The notes: generated by a model not told the origin, from the letters alone. 64,000 nt of DNA from Entomortierella parvispora (GCA_963573315.1 OY752150.1:1364001-1428000); one strand, 5' to 3'. Shown: positions 41,020 through 53,170, counted from the first letter of the stretch. A program made the numbers and translations.

Positions 41020-44013
41020 ATGCCTCCCAACGACCCTTTCTCCACATACGACGACGGAGCCGACCCTACCACCGCCTCTTTTCAGCAGCACCCGTCTTCG
41101 TCTCCCAACAATCAACAGCAGCCTCATGTTCTCTCGTCTTCCTCCTTCTTTGCTGGAGACAGTCGACCAAGTAACAGCAGCAATAGGTCCCTCTTCTTAG
41201 ACCTTACAAACGCCATCTCCACCCGCGCTTCCCCTATCGCCTCCACCTTCACCTTTCCCAACAGCAGCCAGCAGAGCAGTTACAGTGACCACAGGTCTGA
41301 AAGCTCTGCACCCTATTTTCCGCTCCTGCCGCATGCCACTAGCTCGTTTTCCTCTTCCGTCCGTAAAGCCGCCCTTTCACCGCTTACTGCTTCTCTGGCA
41401 ACAGTAGCTGGCAACGATAACCCAACCAGAGATATCAAGAGCAAACAAAGGAACTGCTGCAAGCCTTCGTCAAAAATCTTATCTCGTCATATTATTCGAT
41501 TGCGCTGGATCTGGTTTCTGGCCTTGCTCGCGGGCGAATATGGCACGTTCTGGATTATGGTCAACCGATGCTCTTGGCCTGAGAGTTCTTCTTGGGTAAT
41601 TTAAAGCTGTTTTGCTGCCTGCATCCAGTTTTGTTTTTATTTCCCGACACACACTAGTTGTCATTCTTTCCTTCCTCTACCCCTCCGTCACTTTGGGGAT
41701 CATGACGCCCCATCTTGGGATTAGACGACGGAAAGGGCAGGGCATTCCTGTCTCAGAGAAGGAGCATGTGGCAACGACGCAACACATCAACAAATGCAGA
41801 GAGAGGGAAGGCCAATCTTTCACTGTAACGATGGTACTTCATACAAATTTCTCGGAAGAGTGAAGGAAGCACAAAAAGGCTCGGTGATAAACTGGGCAGT
41901 TAGACCCATGGGCAAGGAAAAAACATGACACCATCCCTTCTTGAGGCTTTTACGTCAAGTCTATAGCAGCTCACTCCAAACCCAACACACTCACGTACAC
42001 AGAAAAAAAAATCAAACAGGCAAAACGTTGCCCACGATGTGCTGTCCAAGCCATTATTTTTTTTTTTTTTTTTTTTTGCTAACCCCTTTGCCTTGTTTTG
42101 TGCTTACAATGGTTAGGATACAACGGAAGAGTCATTCAAGAGTCGATACAGGATGGTGGTTATTGCAGATCCTCAACTGACTGACTGGATGTCGTATCAT
42201 CAATCGGGTTTGCATCTGGCATTAGTCGAGGCCTACACGGATATCTACATGAAGCGGAGTTTCCGTCGACTGCATGCGTCGCTTCGTCCAGACGCAGTCT
42301 TATTCTTGGGCGATTTGAACGACGGTGGCAGGAATTCGAATCAAGAGACGTTTGAGAAAAATACGAACCGGTTCTTTGAATGGGTCTTTGCAACTAAGAC
42401 CAGTGCATGGAACCAGGACCCGATTGTGATGGATGATGGGGCGGAGGGCGAAACGGCAGCGGGCGAAGGAGAGGCAGCAACAGAGGTAGCCAATAACGGC
42501 TATGTTTTCAGGAAACGACAGGCTCTGACGGATGAGGAAAAGGCTCTGAATGTGGATATCAAAGGCCACTACCATCAACGGATCGAGGCTCCCCTGGATG
42601 CGACTGAGCGACAAAAGATTCGGGACTCAGGAAGGAGCCTGCGGTTATATGTGGCGGGCAATCACGATGTAGGATTTGGCGATACCTTGATTCGGTCGTC
42701 GATGAGGCGGTACAAGCGAGTCTTTGGGTCTGTCAACTATGAGGTCAACGTGGGCAATCACAGCCTGGTCGTTCTAGATACTTTAGCGTTGAGCTCAGAG
42801 GTGCCCTCGATCCGAGAAGAGTCGCAGCAGTTTTTGGACCAAATCAAACAAGGTAAAACACAAAAGACGTACCACTATTTCCCCTGGATTATGGGTTAGC
42901 ACATTAACACAAGTTCAGAGTTTACGGAAGAGCTTCCATGCAAGGCCACAGAGACAAATCCATTATTGAAATACAACACTCGACAAGGCAAACAAAGCCA
43001 TGACTGCGATAGGACACATCGGGACACGACTCGACTTTACTGCAACTGAATTTATTCATCATACTCACCCCGAAGATGGCGTTGTTTTGCCTGTTGTAAA
43101 CATAGAACAACTCTCTCTCCCAAGAATCCTGTTCACACATGTACCTCTTCACCGCCTCAACACAACGGACTGCGGCAAAGCCCGCGAGACGGAGCAGACA
43201 ATCAAGGACAACAAGGGCGAACAATACCAAAACATGGTCAATATCACTCTCTCGCGCGAGGTCCTCGAGAGTATCCGACCAGATATGGTCTTCAGTGGCG
43301 ACGATCACGACTGGTGCGAAATCGCTCATCCTACCATCGAAGGCGGCTTCGTTCCTGAGGTAACTGTCAGGACGTTTAGCTTTGCACAGGGCATCCAGCA
43401 ACCAGCGTTTATGATGTTGTCACTCTTCAACCCAGACCACGAGCCCAAGAATGTCCTGCCCATCGTGCCACTTGATGTTGGTTTGCCCGTGTCGGAAGAG
43501 TTTGTGCAAAGCACTGTAGGGCGTCCTTCAGGGGATACGACATTTGTGTACGACGAGTGTATGCTCCCGAGGCAGATGTTGATTTACATTTGCTACGGAG
43601 CCTTGTTTGCAGTCTCGCTGAACTGGGTCATGATCCGACAATTTCATTGGATGTCCATCTACAGAAAACGGGCTGAGGCGTCGTCGATTCTGGGCCGCTG
43701 GCGTAGAAATCATAGCGTTGATATCACCCGCATCACATCCAGCAATACCACCAGTGAGAACAACATTGACAACAGCAGCAGCAGAGCGTACCAACAAATA
43801 GATGATTCGACCTTTGAGGAGCAAAATTCCTACTACGACGAGCCTGTTGAACCTGTTTCGCTCGAAGCCACAAAGGGCTGGAAGAAGCAGTCGAGGAAAC
43901 GATCGACGTTGTTCATGGGTCTGTTCTGGCAGCGTGTTACGCGGGATCTCTGGCATATTGTTCGGTATGTCATTCCGTTCTACATATTCCTCTTTGTCTG
44001 CAGCATCATCTAA
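41020..44013 (+). CDS. TED1: Cdc1/Ted1-like metallophosphoesterase (GPI-anchor remodelling)
   Basis: Three exons (41020-41595, 42117-42852, 43013-44013), in phase, about 770 residues. The N-terminal 150 residues are Ser/Gln/Pro-rich and cytosolic; a membrane segment follows (WIWFLALLAGEYGTFWIM). The lumenal catalytic domain has all metallophosphoesterase motifs: VVIADPQLTDW, LFLGDLNDGG, VAGNHDVGFGD, LFTHVPLHR and FSGDDHDWCE. Two C-terminal membrane segments (YGALFAVSLNWVMI, YVIPFYIFLFVCSII) match the Ted1/Cdc1/MPPE1 layout. Ted1 removes ethanolamine phosphate from GPI anchors to permit ER exit; Cdc1 acts on the first mannose side chain. Which one this is cannot be decided here. The final acceptor (GATAG at 43011-43012) was chosen for phase. 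Confidence 0.88.
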
Positions 44014-45466
44014 GCCACCTACTTCCAGTCACCTGCTTGCTTTGTGCAGAACAAATAAAACACCAGAGACCCGCGAAACACGAAAACGCGCTTTGCCGCG
44101 TACATCCTTCTTTCCACTCGTACGTCTTTCTTTCCACTTTCGACACCATCGAACATACAATGTAGCAGTATGTGTTACATGACGACGATGTCGAGTCATT
44201 CCTACGGCATCCTGAAGCTTTGAAATGCAATGAATAAGGTAATCGCCAAGTAATCCATCCCATTTGAATGCACAAATGGCATGATTGGGACATAGGTAAT
44301 GACATGTTCATTTGTAGTTTGTAGAAGACGGAGATTTTTGTCGCATATGTGTGCGCTGTTGCAGGAAGGGAACACAAAGTTCCAACCTGCAGACGTCTCT
44401 ACGATACCTCCAACACTACTCAACCACCAGAGCGCAACGCTATCCGTGTCACAAACGCGTAGGCTGGCCGTGCAGGAGCAAACTTGGCCATCGTTAGCTG
44501 GACTTATATAGGCTATGTTGTGCCAGGAGGTTCAGCCAGTCTCAGGATTATGATCGCGGGTCATCTTGTCCTTCTGTTGCCTTCGAGTCTGGTTTAGAAG
44601 ACTAGCAAGCAACAGTCGCCGATCTGTCGTCACTCTCTGACCCACGGGATTTTCGACCCTCAACATCTCCAGTCTGTTGATCGCGATCGTAAATGGTGGG
44701 CTTGTTCAATGAAGTGTCTCTATTCTCATACCTATGTACTGTACAGGAGGATCGCCGCGTATGAGTCATGATGCAGCCCCTCACTTCGCCCTGGATACAA
44801 TGTGAGAAAGGCCACACGTGGCATTTAGAGACCGCGAGAACGGATGCGGGTCTTGACGATGCATACATTATGTCTGACTAACAGTATTCTATCATTTCCA
44901 CTAGTGTTTCTATCTCTTGAAAAAAAAACTCATTGATGAAAAAGTCGAATAATAACAAGTCGATTTGAACATGAGGACGCTACCGGCCAATACAAAAGGC
45001 AAAGCTACCGTAGGCGGCAATTGTCTCTTCGAGCAGGAAGAATTATCGTGCTGAGTTACCCAGGAATGTTGCGACAAGTCCCACGATAAGGACAATGGAT
45101 ATCTTTTAAGGGAAAGACCCATTCTCGGCAAGCGGGGAGTCAATTTACTGCGATAATGACTACGCGCTCGTCGACACTTATCGTAAAGTTATCCGAGAGG
45201 AGCTCCATTCACTGTTGGAAAAGTCTATGAAAACGGAGCGGCCCAAAATCAGCAGCGCCGCACAAGCAACCAGATCTCTGTATATTTATTTCGTCCCAGG
45301 TGTCGAAGACTTGTGACGTGTTTGATCATCAACTCCTGGACGCCACAATCTCTGCTCCCAAGTCCTCAAACCATCGCTTCAAGGCCCTGGCACACGTTTG
45401 CTTCCGACGCCAGCTCAGCTGCCACCGCCGTCTCTACGACTCATTGCCATCCTGCCACCATCTCTG
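44014..45466. other. Intergenic between convergent TED1-like and OB-fold-like genes
   Basis: About 1.45 kb with only short, motif-free open frames on both strands. A TATATAG occurs near 44505-44512 without a gene to serve. No repeat structure noticed. It may hold decayed sequence of the accessory island. Confidence 0.45.
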
Positions 45467-45946
45467 CTACTCGTCATTATCCCCATCGCTATCATTGCTG
45501 CTATCACCATCATCGCTGCCATCACCATTACCGTCTCCAGCGATCTGGGCACCGCCATCGAAATACTGCATGAGCTCGGCAGCATTGTTGGCAGTCACTT
45601 GCTGAAGCAATCGGTAGAGTGCTGGAACCTGCCATAACTGCAACTCACTGATGTACAGGATTTGCAACCCAGCGATTGGCCTGGTTTCAATGAAGCCCGA
45701 AATGCGAAGACGGGTGCCAACAATATTTGGTACTGGGGCGCTGTTGCGTCTTTGCAAAATTCTGAAGATATGTCTGCGGTAATCATCTCTTTCAGCGTCC
45801 AAGTCGGCCAGCAGCTGCCGCCCGGCATTGGCCCCTAAGTCCTCCGTGACAACAAAGCCCGGATTGTCGGTGGCGAGGTTGAAAACCAATGGCGAAACGA
45901 CGGTGACCTGTTGGTCAATCATAATGACATTCCTCTGGACAGGCAT
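45467..45946 (-). CDS. Small OB-fold-like protein with acidic tail (cluster member 3), hypothetical
   Basis: About 159 residues from the ATG at 45946. A longer in-frame start at 46072 exists, but its extra 42 residues encode a duplicated FTFHLPFA segment and look non-conserved. The core is beta-rich (VIMIDQQVTVVSPLVFNL, then VGTRLRISGFIETRPIAGLQ and ILYISELQLWQVP), with the VGxxLxxxG strand pattern shared by the other cluster members. A helical segment ARDD-like (LADLDAERDDYRRHIFRI) lies between. The C-terminus is an acidic Gly/Ser/Asp tail (DDGDSSNDSDGDNDE). No known family recognised; single-stranded nucleic-acid or protein binding is possible. Confidence 0.5.
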   Translation of the reverse strand: MPVQRNVIMIDQQVTVVSPLVFNLATDNPGFVVTEDLGANAGRQLLADLDAERDDYRRHIFRILQRRNSAPVPNIVGTRLRISGFIETRPIAGLQILYISELQLWQVPALYRLLQQVTANNAAELMQYFDGGAQIAGDGNGDGSDDGDSSNDSDGDNDE

Positions 45947-46551
45947 GTTGTAATGGTGAGAGGTGAAAACTGGTGCAAAAGGAAGATGAAAGGTGAAAGT
46001 TAGTGCAAAAGGAAGATGAAAGGTGAAAAACTCGACTACCCATACTATTCTGGCCGTAGATCTGTGGTCCAAAGAAGGCTGTAAGATGAGAGAATAAACA
46101 CATTAAGTTTAGTCTAAAAAGGCCGTTGCGCGACGCGTTTGCTTCATCCCCGCTCTGTCCTTCTGTCTTCGTCGCCCTGCAGCGCGTCACAGACCCGCCG
46201 GTCAAACTCTTTTTATTTCTCATTGTCAGTATCTTTGTCGGTCTCTTTGTTGGTATTTTTGTCGGTCTCTTTGTCGGTCTCTTTGTTGGTATTTTTGTCG
46301 GTCTCTTTGTCGGCCGAGAATAGAGTACAGCAGAAGTTCTCTGGTTTGAGTCGTTGGCGGCGGCGGCGGTAAGGGTTGACTTCTGGACAGATATTCTTAC
46401 TATATTCAGGATGTAAATTTGTGTTTTTATTCGATATTTTCTCACGCTTGTAGATCTCGTTTCATAGACCCTTGAGTAATCCATTTGCTCCATCCGGCGG
46501 GGGCAAGTCGATCAGTCGGGTTCTGGTGGTAAATCGACTACTATGATATCT
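45947..46551. repeat. Intergenic with two tandem-repeat patches
   Basis: At about 45960-46030 a roughly 36-nt unit (GTGAAAACTGGTGCAAAAGG type) is duplicated. At 46225-46318 a 12-nt-based repeat (GTCGGTCTCTTT, with variants TTGGTATTTTTGTCGG) runs seven to eight units. The minus strand of the latter would encode alternating KRPT/KIPT peptides, but no start or splice signals support a gene. Confidence 0.5.
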
Positions 46552-47593
46552 CTAGACGTTGTTGCCAAGTCCAACCCAGTGCTCATGCACTTGCAGAGTA
46601 TTGACGCCTTCGCGTTCTTGCGCATCAGTTTGAATTCTAATGACGCGCCTACGCCCATTACTGAACCTTTGCTCAAAAATGAATGCTTCATTGGCTCCCG
46701 GCGGAGATCGAAGCGGCGGTCCAGAGTTGGTCGTTCTTCTGTACCCTTTGCCATCGAAATGGTTAAAGCCACGCACAACCATGAATCCAGGAACTGTTTT
46801 TGGCCAAAGCTCGTGCGGTGACAGTGGAGGTGGTCTTTTAAACCTTATACAGTCTTCAGTAAAAGCAGTTTCTTGATGCAAAGTCAGGGAGTTTGAACCT
46901 GAGTTCTGAGGACTGGGTGCTTTGGGGTAGTCCGACTGGTAGGCTCTCTTGCGGGGAACAGTCTTCTCAGGATGAACGCGGGGAACGGGTTTCTCAGGAT
47001 GAACGCTTTCATCTTCATCATGCAGGTCGTCAGATCCGAAACTGGTTTGATCATTGCTTCCTCCTGCTTCTTCTTGAGTTGGTCCTTCCGTGTTAGATCC
47101 ACAATCATCGGTATCAGACTTGGTACCATTGTCGTCGTCTTGAAAGCACGGCAAGAAACCCCCGGCAGTCAAATGGGAAAGTGTGATGTCAGAGACAGGA
47201 AGGAAGCCATCTGGGGGCCAATGGTCCCAACATATCCACGAGCAATTTACCTTCATGCTCAGAATCGGATTCAGAACTTTGCACCTTGCCCTTTTGAACG
47301 GGGGATTGGCAAGTCTTTTTCATACGGCGAATCGCAATGGATGTCTTGAGATCGACGACCTTTTCTTCTTGTTCCATCAAGAGGTCGCCTTTGATCCTGA
47401 TTTGGTTGCCGACCTGAATGCTCGAAAAGCGTTTATTAACCCTCCGTGAGGATGAATCGTGAGGCAGGAGCTCGACAACAAGTCCGTCTATCAACCCAAA
47501 GACCTCGCTCTTGACCTTGTCTTCTGCAGTAAGTCGCTCGGTCATCTTTGTGATGGTGACCTCGATCCACGAAGTTTTAATACGCAGCAGCAT
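46552..47593 (-). CDS. OB-fold-like domain plus basic C-terminal region (cluster member 4), hypothetical
   Basis: Two exons (47593-47251 and 47138-46552), joined in phase, about 309 residues. Residues 1-95 resemble the gene at 38470: IKTSWIEVTITKM against IPTDWMHLVVQET, and VGNQIRIKGDLL against VGDRLQAKGRLK. An acidic, disordered linker follows (SSESDSEHE, DDDNGTKSDTDD), with a duplicated VHPEKPVPR / VHPEKTVPR unit and a basic patch. The last 90 residues (ELWPKTVPGFMVVRGFNHF, NGRRRVIRIQTDA) look folded, but I cannot name the domain. The intron has GTAAAT...TTTCAAG. Confidence 0.55.
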
Positions 47594-49097
47594 GAGCGCG
47601 ATTATGAGGGAAGATTCTGACGGTGAGGATAGGGATTGGAAGTGAGCTGTAGAGGACAGTTGTAGAAGCGATATTGTTGAGGAATTTGGAAGTGAAGGTT
47701 GAAGCGAAGTTGGAGTTGGAGATGGATAAATGGGGGTTACGTTTTGTCCTTGTTCCTCTCGGCTAGAAGCTACGGGGGACTATTTTTATTGTGTGGATAC
47801 GGACATGTTGGCTCTTTGTTTGAGGCGAAAGACCCCTGGACATCTGCTTGGAAGCGCAGGAAGAGGAAGGCAAGGTCAAAGTTCCTATTATTGGCCATGA
47901 GAGACTGAAACGGGCGAGTGGGAACGAAGAAGACTGCAAGAGTGTCCTGCTGATGACGGCGGGGAACATGAGCCATCGAGGGAGTGCGTTGTCGGAATAA
48001 CTAAAAGTGTCCTAGAGCCGTGTAACAGATTTGCGCCCTAAAACCATGTATATAGACTAAAAGAGAGTGTGCGCCATAGCCTTGCAAGAGCGTGCATGCC
48101 ACCAGAACCATGCAAAGAGAGTGTGTGAAACAAAGCCCTGTAGCAAAGTGCGTGCTAAAGTCATGTAAAGGCATGTGCTCCAGAACCGTTTGGATCTTTA
48201 TTGCCTTTTGCGTTGTGGGGATAGATCATTTTTTCTTTTGACAAACAGATGAAAAAGAAACATCCAGAAAAAGAGAAAGAAAGGGCCCAGAGCCATCGAT
48301 CTCCTGGGCAGCTTCCTCTGTGCATGTCGGATGTCCACGTTTTGCCACTCGCTCACCCTTTCCAGCTGCAGGTCGGGGCTTTGTCTGCGGATTTCTGTGC
48401 GACTTGAAGTGATGCCTTGAAACTTTTGTTTACAATTGTGAACATGTCGAAAGAAACTGGGCTTAGTCGATCGTGGAATTGGTGGTTGGAGAACCAAGTC
48501 TGCCCAAACACATCAAGCCGGGTCTGCGTTACCTTAAAAAAGGTCTTATTGGCATGATTGATCCCCTCCCCTCCTCCTCTGGAATGGTGGCTGGGTTCAG
48601 AGCTTCACGGGATGTCACTGTAGAATGGTGGCAAAAGTAAAGAACGCCCGTGATTGATAAGCATTCAAGCACATTACACCATGGTCAACGCCTCCGTCAA
48701 ATGAACAGATCTCTTCTCAGCCCCTGCCGCTCTGTTGTGTCCTCCCCGGAGGCGAGATGTAAACGAAACAACAAACAAAGAAAAAAATCATTAGGGTTGT
48801 GAGCTTTTCACTGGGCTTTGACATCGTTTGTGCACACGATTTCACGAAGTTCGATCCAGGCAAAGGAAGCGAAAGAGGTGTTTGTGAACACTTTTGCTAT
48901 TTAAGCATCAAGGCAGAAGAAAACTTCTTTCGCTTTCCCTTTCTCTCCTTCGTCTCTGTCTTTTTTTTTTCTCCACGGCCCACTTTGCATCCTTCCTCGC
49001 TGCACAAGATTTCTACACGAATTGAACAGCCTCTCCCCAATTCCCTCTACTTCAAATCGCCTCACAGAGAATTGACACTCTTCAACCATTAGCAGTT
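47594..49097. other. Intergenic between divergent cluster member 4 and the membrane protein gene
   Basis: No supported gene. Contains a degenerate tandem array (see 48005-48195) and an A/C-rich stretch near 48770. The C/T-rich tract at 48930-49010 and a TATTTAA at about 48897 precede the plus-strand gene and fit its promoter. Confidence 0.45.
48005..48195. repeat. Degenerate ~28-nt tandem repeat, about 7 units
   Basis: The plus strand shows repeated blocks of the kind GTGxGCC..ARAACCATGYAAA, with RAxCCxTGYA as the best-kept core (near 48015, 48042, 48080, 48110, 48140, 48165 and 48187). Copies differ by substitutions and small length changes, so the array is old. No coding frame crosses it. 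Confidence 0.55.
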
Positions 49098-51715
49098 ATG
49101 ATCACCATCCAACCATCAAGATCATTGGTCCTGCATGGACCGTTGGTAGTCCTGTGGAACATTTGTACCTTTGGGTGTAAGTACACATTTCATACCATCA
49201 CTTTCGTACCTTGCTCACTCCTTGCGTGCAGCTCGTCTCCACGATTGCTGAGATTCATCATGTCCGACTGACATCATTTGATTTTCTCTTGCTTCGATGT
49301 TAAAGATTCCTACCCGAGACGACGAATAGGAGAGAACTACATGGTCTGTGTGATAAGAGTTGTTGTGATCGCTGTTACTCGTAAGTCCCTTGTAATGTAG
49401 ACTGTGTAACTGTTGGCGGATCCAGATCAAGCTGACTGAATCGTGAATTGGCCATCTTTTCCTTTCTAAAATCATAGGAATGGCCTGCATCCTTGGTGGT
49501 ATTTGGTACATTTGGGACCTGGTCGAGTACCAAAGATTAGGATTAGAGCGACCTTTTAATGTTCTCTTATCTCAGGAGGACACAGTGACAGGCACCATTG
49601 CCCCAAGTAAGGAACCTTTTGTCTGGCGAAGGTTACATCACCCGGGAACTCTTTCAGGCATTGTACTCACCGATCAATTTTATTTTTTGTTGGTGTTCTA
49701 GAACTCAACCTTTTTTCGACTGTCGCTGGCAAGTTGAATGCCACCACCATTATCTATTCCAACTCCTCTGGAAATTATGAGCTCGACTTTTCTTATTCCA
49801 GCGAGGTGATCGGCCCGACCGAGACGATCTTTATTAACCCATTCGTGGACACACTCGTGGGGTTTGAGTACGCTCAAGTCGTCGTCAAACATGATCCGAT
49901 CCTGCCGCCGTATGGATGGTCGGAAGTCAGCCTCATTCATCCAAGTAAGTTTGTCAGTCGCTGTAGAATGTATTTCGTTGACCAAAGGTATTCATCCTCT
50001 TTCATGTGTTTTTGATCATAGAGTCGTGGTCGAAAAGCTTCACCGCAATGGACGATTTTAACCAATATTACTTCTTACCTGGTCATTTTGTTGAGATCCG
50101 TTACACCCCTCTGACGTTCAACTACTACCCTCCTCTCACCCCTTACAATACGACGCGGGAGAGATTTATCAACTTTTTCGGATTCACGCCAGCGAGTACC
50201 GACTACTCGTATCAGTCCTCGGTGGCCCATATTCCGTTCCCTGCAGGTCTTTACGACAATCTGACAACTGTCATTATCTTGCGACCTCAATCGACCCTGG
50301 ACCAAGTGAGCTATCAGACCGAAAAGACGACTTTTAGGGACACCATGTCTAGTCTCGGAGGTCTCATTGGCATCGTTAGTTCCTTCATCGGATTTTTGTT
50401 TGGTGCCTCCGTGCTATCCCCTTGGGGGTTCATCGCAGGAATTCCCTTCTTTCGAAGAAGGATCTCGGGTTCTTTGGCCAAGGCCTATGACACCCCAGAT
50501 GGGTTGTCCAAAGGACCTTTTACAACCAAGATTGACGAGATTGGTCAATTCGGCCCCGAGGTACATAAGCATGGAGTAGGTTCAACTTCTGAACATGAGC
50601 TGAAGCTTACGGTGTTGAAAGAGCGGTTGGATGAGCTGGAGCTGGTCCTGAGCGAGTATTATCTGGATGGGGATGTCTTCAAGACCTACGCGGATGAACG
50701 CAAGAAGCTCAAGCTTGAGAGGACCAAATCGCTTCTTGGACCAAGTCGGATGTCGGCCAGTGAGGGGCTTTCCAGGAATCCGTCCATGGGTCACAAGGAT
50801 TACAGTGCTCTAATGATGACCAACTTGGCAGAGTCTGTAGCCCTGACCGGCGACAGAGAGGGCGTAGAAGAGATCCAGGATCAATCCCTGTCGATGTACC
50901 CGCAGAAGCAGGAATTTAGGGACTCGTCATCGTCAATGAATTGGTTGTTGCCGAGTCAGACCCTGAAGGAGAGTCAGCATCAGCACCGAGGACCACTACC
51001 ATCGCCTGAGCATCCTCCTCAACCGCCAGCATCCAGGGTCTCGACCTCGGAACCGGCAGGTGTCTTTGCGTACTATCAACAACAATACTTGGATCAACAT
51101 TCTGCTCAAAATCAACAACAGCAACAACAGCAGCAACAGCAGCAACAAAGGGAACAGCAGGCCACGCAGAATCAGAAACATCAACGCGCTCAAAAGACAC
51201 TATCTGCTCAGTCCCTGGTGCGTCCCATGGTCGGGGGTGACCCCTCCACGATTCGTATTCCTGCCAGAAGGAGTAGCTTTAACGAACAAGACACTCAGAG
51301 TCTTTTGCAACAAGATCACAACTCTTTCCGGAACTCGACCTACAACAGCAACAACAATAACAGCAGCAACATAACCACCCCCCCGATCTATCCTCCCAGA
51401 CCTCAACGTGATGGGGTGCTGCCTTTTGGCTTGAACACAGCCGCAGCTGCGGCGTCAAATCCCTACGCAGCCTCTGCGGCGATGGCGACCAGTCCACAAG
51501 TATCTCAAGGCAGCAAATGGATTTCATCACCAGCATCGTCGCCCACAACCACCGTTGTAGCTTCTCCAATACAACCGATCGTGTCACCCAGGCCATCTTT
51601 GTACTCGACGCCAGGATCGGGTATGGGAGAAGGATCGATATCTAGTTTGAGAAGCCTGAGTGGGAATCAACAACAACAACAACAACAGCAACAGCAGCAT
51701 CGAGGATTTCAATGA
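49098..51715 (+). CDS. Two-pass membrane protein with glycosylated ectodomain and polyglutamine cytosolic tail, unknown family
   Basis: Five exons (49098-49176, 49306-49380, 49478-49606, 49702-49944, 50022-51715), all in phase, about 739 residues. A membrane segment at about residues 39-64 (YMVCVIRVVVIAVTRMACIL) is followed by a roughly 210-residue ectodomain with N-glycosylation sequons (NATT, NSSG, NTTR, NLTT) and many aromatics. A second Gly/Ser/Phe-rich membrane segment (LGGLIGIVSSFIGFLFGAS) ends at FFRRR, marking the cytosolic side. The tail has a coiled coil (LKLTVLKERLDELELVLSEYY), Ser-rich stretches and two polyglutamine runs (about 51109-51160, 51668-51700). The layout suggests a plasma-membrane sensor or cell-wall-linked protein, but no known family is recognised. 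Confidence 0.7.
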
Positions 51716-52012
51716 GCCAAGGTTCTGTTGTGCCCAGACTAGATTTGTACATACAATATAAACTTCAACAATGGGTAACGAAGAGTCTCTGTCATTTTTT
51801 GCGCTGGGTCCACCTCTCTCTTCGGCAACACCATCATCGTCATGTCCGGACCGTTCATTTTTTTTTCTTTGCGCCATCGCACAACCAAAACAACAAAACC
51901 ACACACCTTGTCTACACACACAAATTCACGCAATGCAACTGAGCAAGTGGGTTGTCATTCATCTCTCTCGCCTCCTCCCCCTTGTTCAAAGTCATGAGAC
52001 CAAAACGCCTTT

Positions 52013-52043
<31 letters not shown>

Positions 52044-52436
52044 CAGCCGTGCCCTGTCAGGGATCTGAAGGAAACCAAACACACAACTCGGCACCTGTGT
52101 TTTTTCAAAAAAGTTTTTGATCAAGGGTCCTGGACGCCATTCAAGGCCTACAGGGGGCAAACCCAAATTATCCTTATCCTTGGCTATCCACACCAGCCAA
52201 AGTGGAATCGAGTCGGTCCTCTGCTGTTGACTGAGAAGGGTAGAAAGACAAAACGCAAACGCAAACACACACACACACACACACACACTAAGATCTCGGG
52301 CCGTTCGTCGACAGTAATGTTGATCAGTCTCTTTTGTCAACCTCTTTGACAACGGTCAACAGTCAAACAAAGGAAATGGGCGAGAATGAAAAAAAAAAAT
52401 GTTTATTCAAGAACTCTTCCTGGTGGGCCGGGGGGT
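51716..52436. other. Intergenic between convergent membrane protein gene and IGO1
   Basis: Shared 3' flanks. Contains a T-run of about 24 at 52018-52043 and a (CA)n run at 52266-52289. No gene seen. Confidence 0.5.
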
Positions 52437-52789
52437 CTATTGTTGTTCATACATCAGAAGGCTCTCTCGCGGTGGCGGTGATCCATGATGGACACCCCCC
52501 GGAAAGCCTGAACCCGACCCAGAAGCTGTTGCGGCTGCAATGTTTGAATGTGGGATATTCTCTGGTTGAGGATGCTGCGATCCAACGGGCGTGGTCGTCT
52601 TGCCAGCCTTGGAGAGGGCATAGTCCCCAGAGTCAAAGTACTTGCGCTCCTGAATTAACGAAGGGAGGAACAGAGTTGTTATTTTTACTGACTGCACGGT
52701 TCTGAAAGGACATGCATCTTTGTCGTCATTGAACGCAAGTCTCTCTGACCCATGCAAATCACAACAAGAGCAATTGAAAAAGAAGTTGT

Positions 52790-52821
<32 letters not shown>

Positions 52822-53170
52822 CGTGAGATTCCGAAAACAGGAAAGGGGAAGAGAGGGGGCTTTACCTTCAGTTTCTGACCTAAAAGAGCCTTTCGCGTGG
52901 GAAGATTGCCATACATCTTCAAGAGTTTTTGTTCTTGTTCGCTCAAAGTCTTTTTAAGATCAGTCATGGGCGAGAAATGTGGAGGATTAGAAGAAGACGG
53001 ATGGCAGGAGACAGCAAACAGCAAACAGCAAATGTATGAAAAGTCGAAACAAAGAGGATGCAAGGGGGAGGGTTATCCAGACCAAAAAAGATCCCATTTA
53101 CCTGGCTCGTGACAGAAGACTGTGCAGCACCAGGCTTGAGTGCCGTGGATGCTTTTAAAAGAGGGTTCAT
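52437..53170 (-). CDS. IGO1: Endosulfine-family PP2A inhibitor (Igo1-like)
   Basis: Three exons (53170-53102, 52949-52866, 52649-52437), in phase, about 121 residues. The core LSEQEQKLLKMYGNLPTRKALLGQKLK followed by ERKYFDSGDYALSKAG contains the invariant FDSGDY motif; its Ser is phosphorylated by Rim15/Greatwall, turning the protein into an inhibitor of PP2A-B55. The pathway controls mitotic entry and quiescence. The exon 2 acceptor (AAAAAG at 52951-52950) is the first AG after a CTAAT branch site. A nearer ATG (MTDLKK) just upstream offers an alternative first exon. The tail is Gly/Pro/Ser-rich. Confidence 0.88.
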
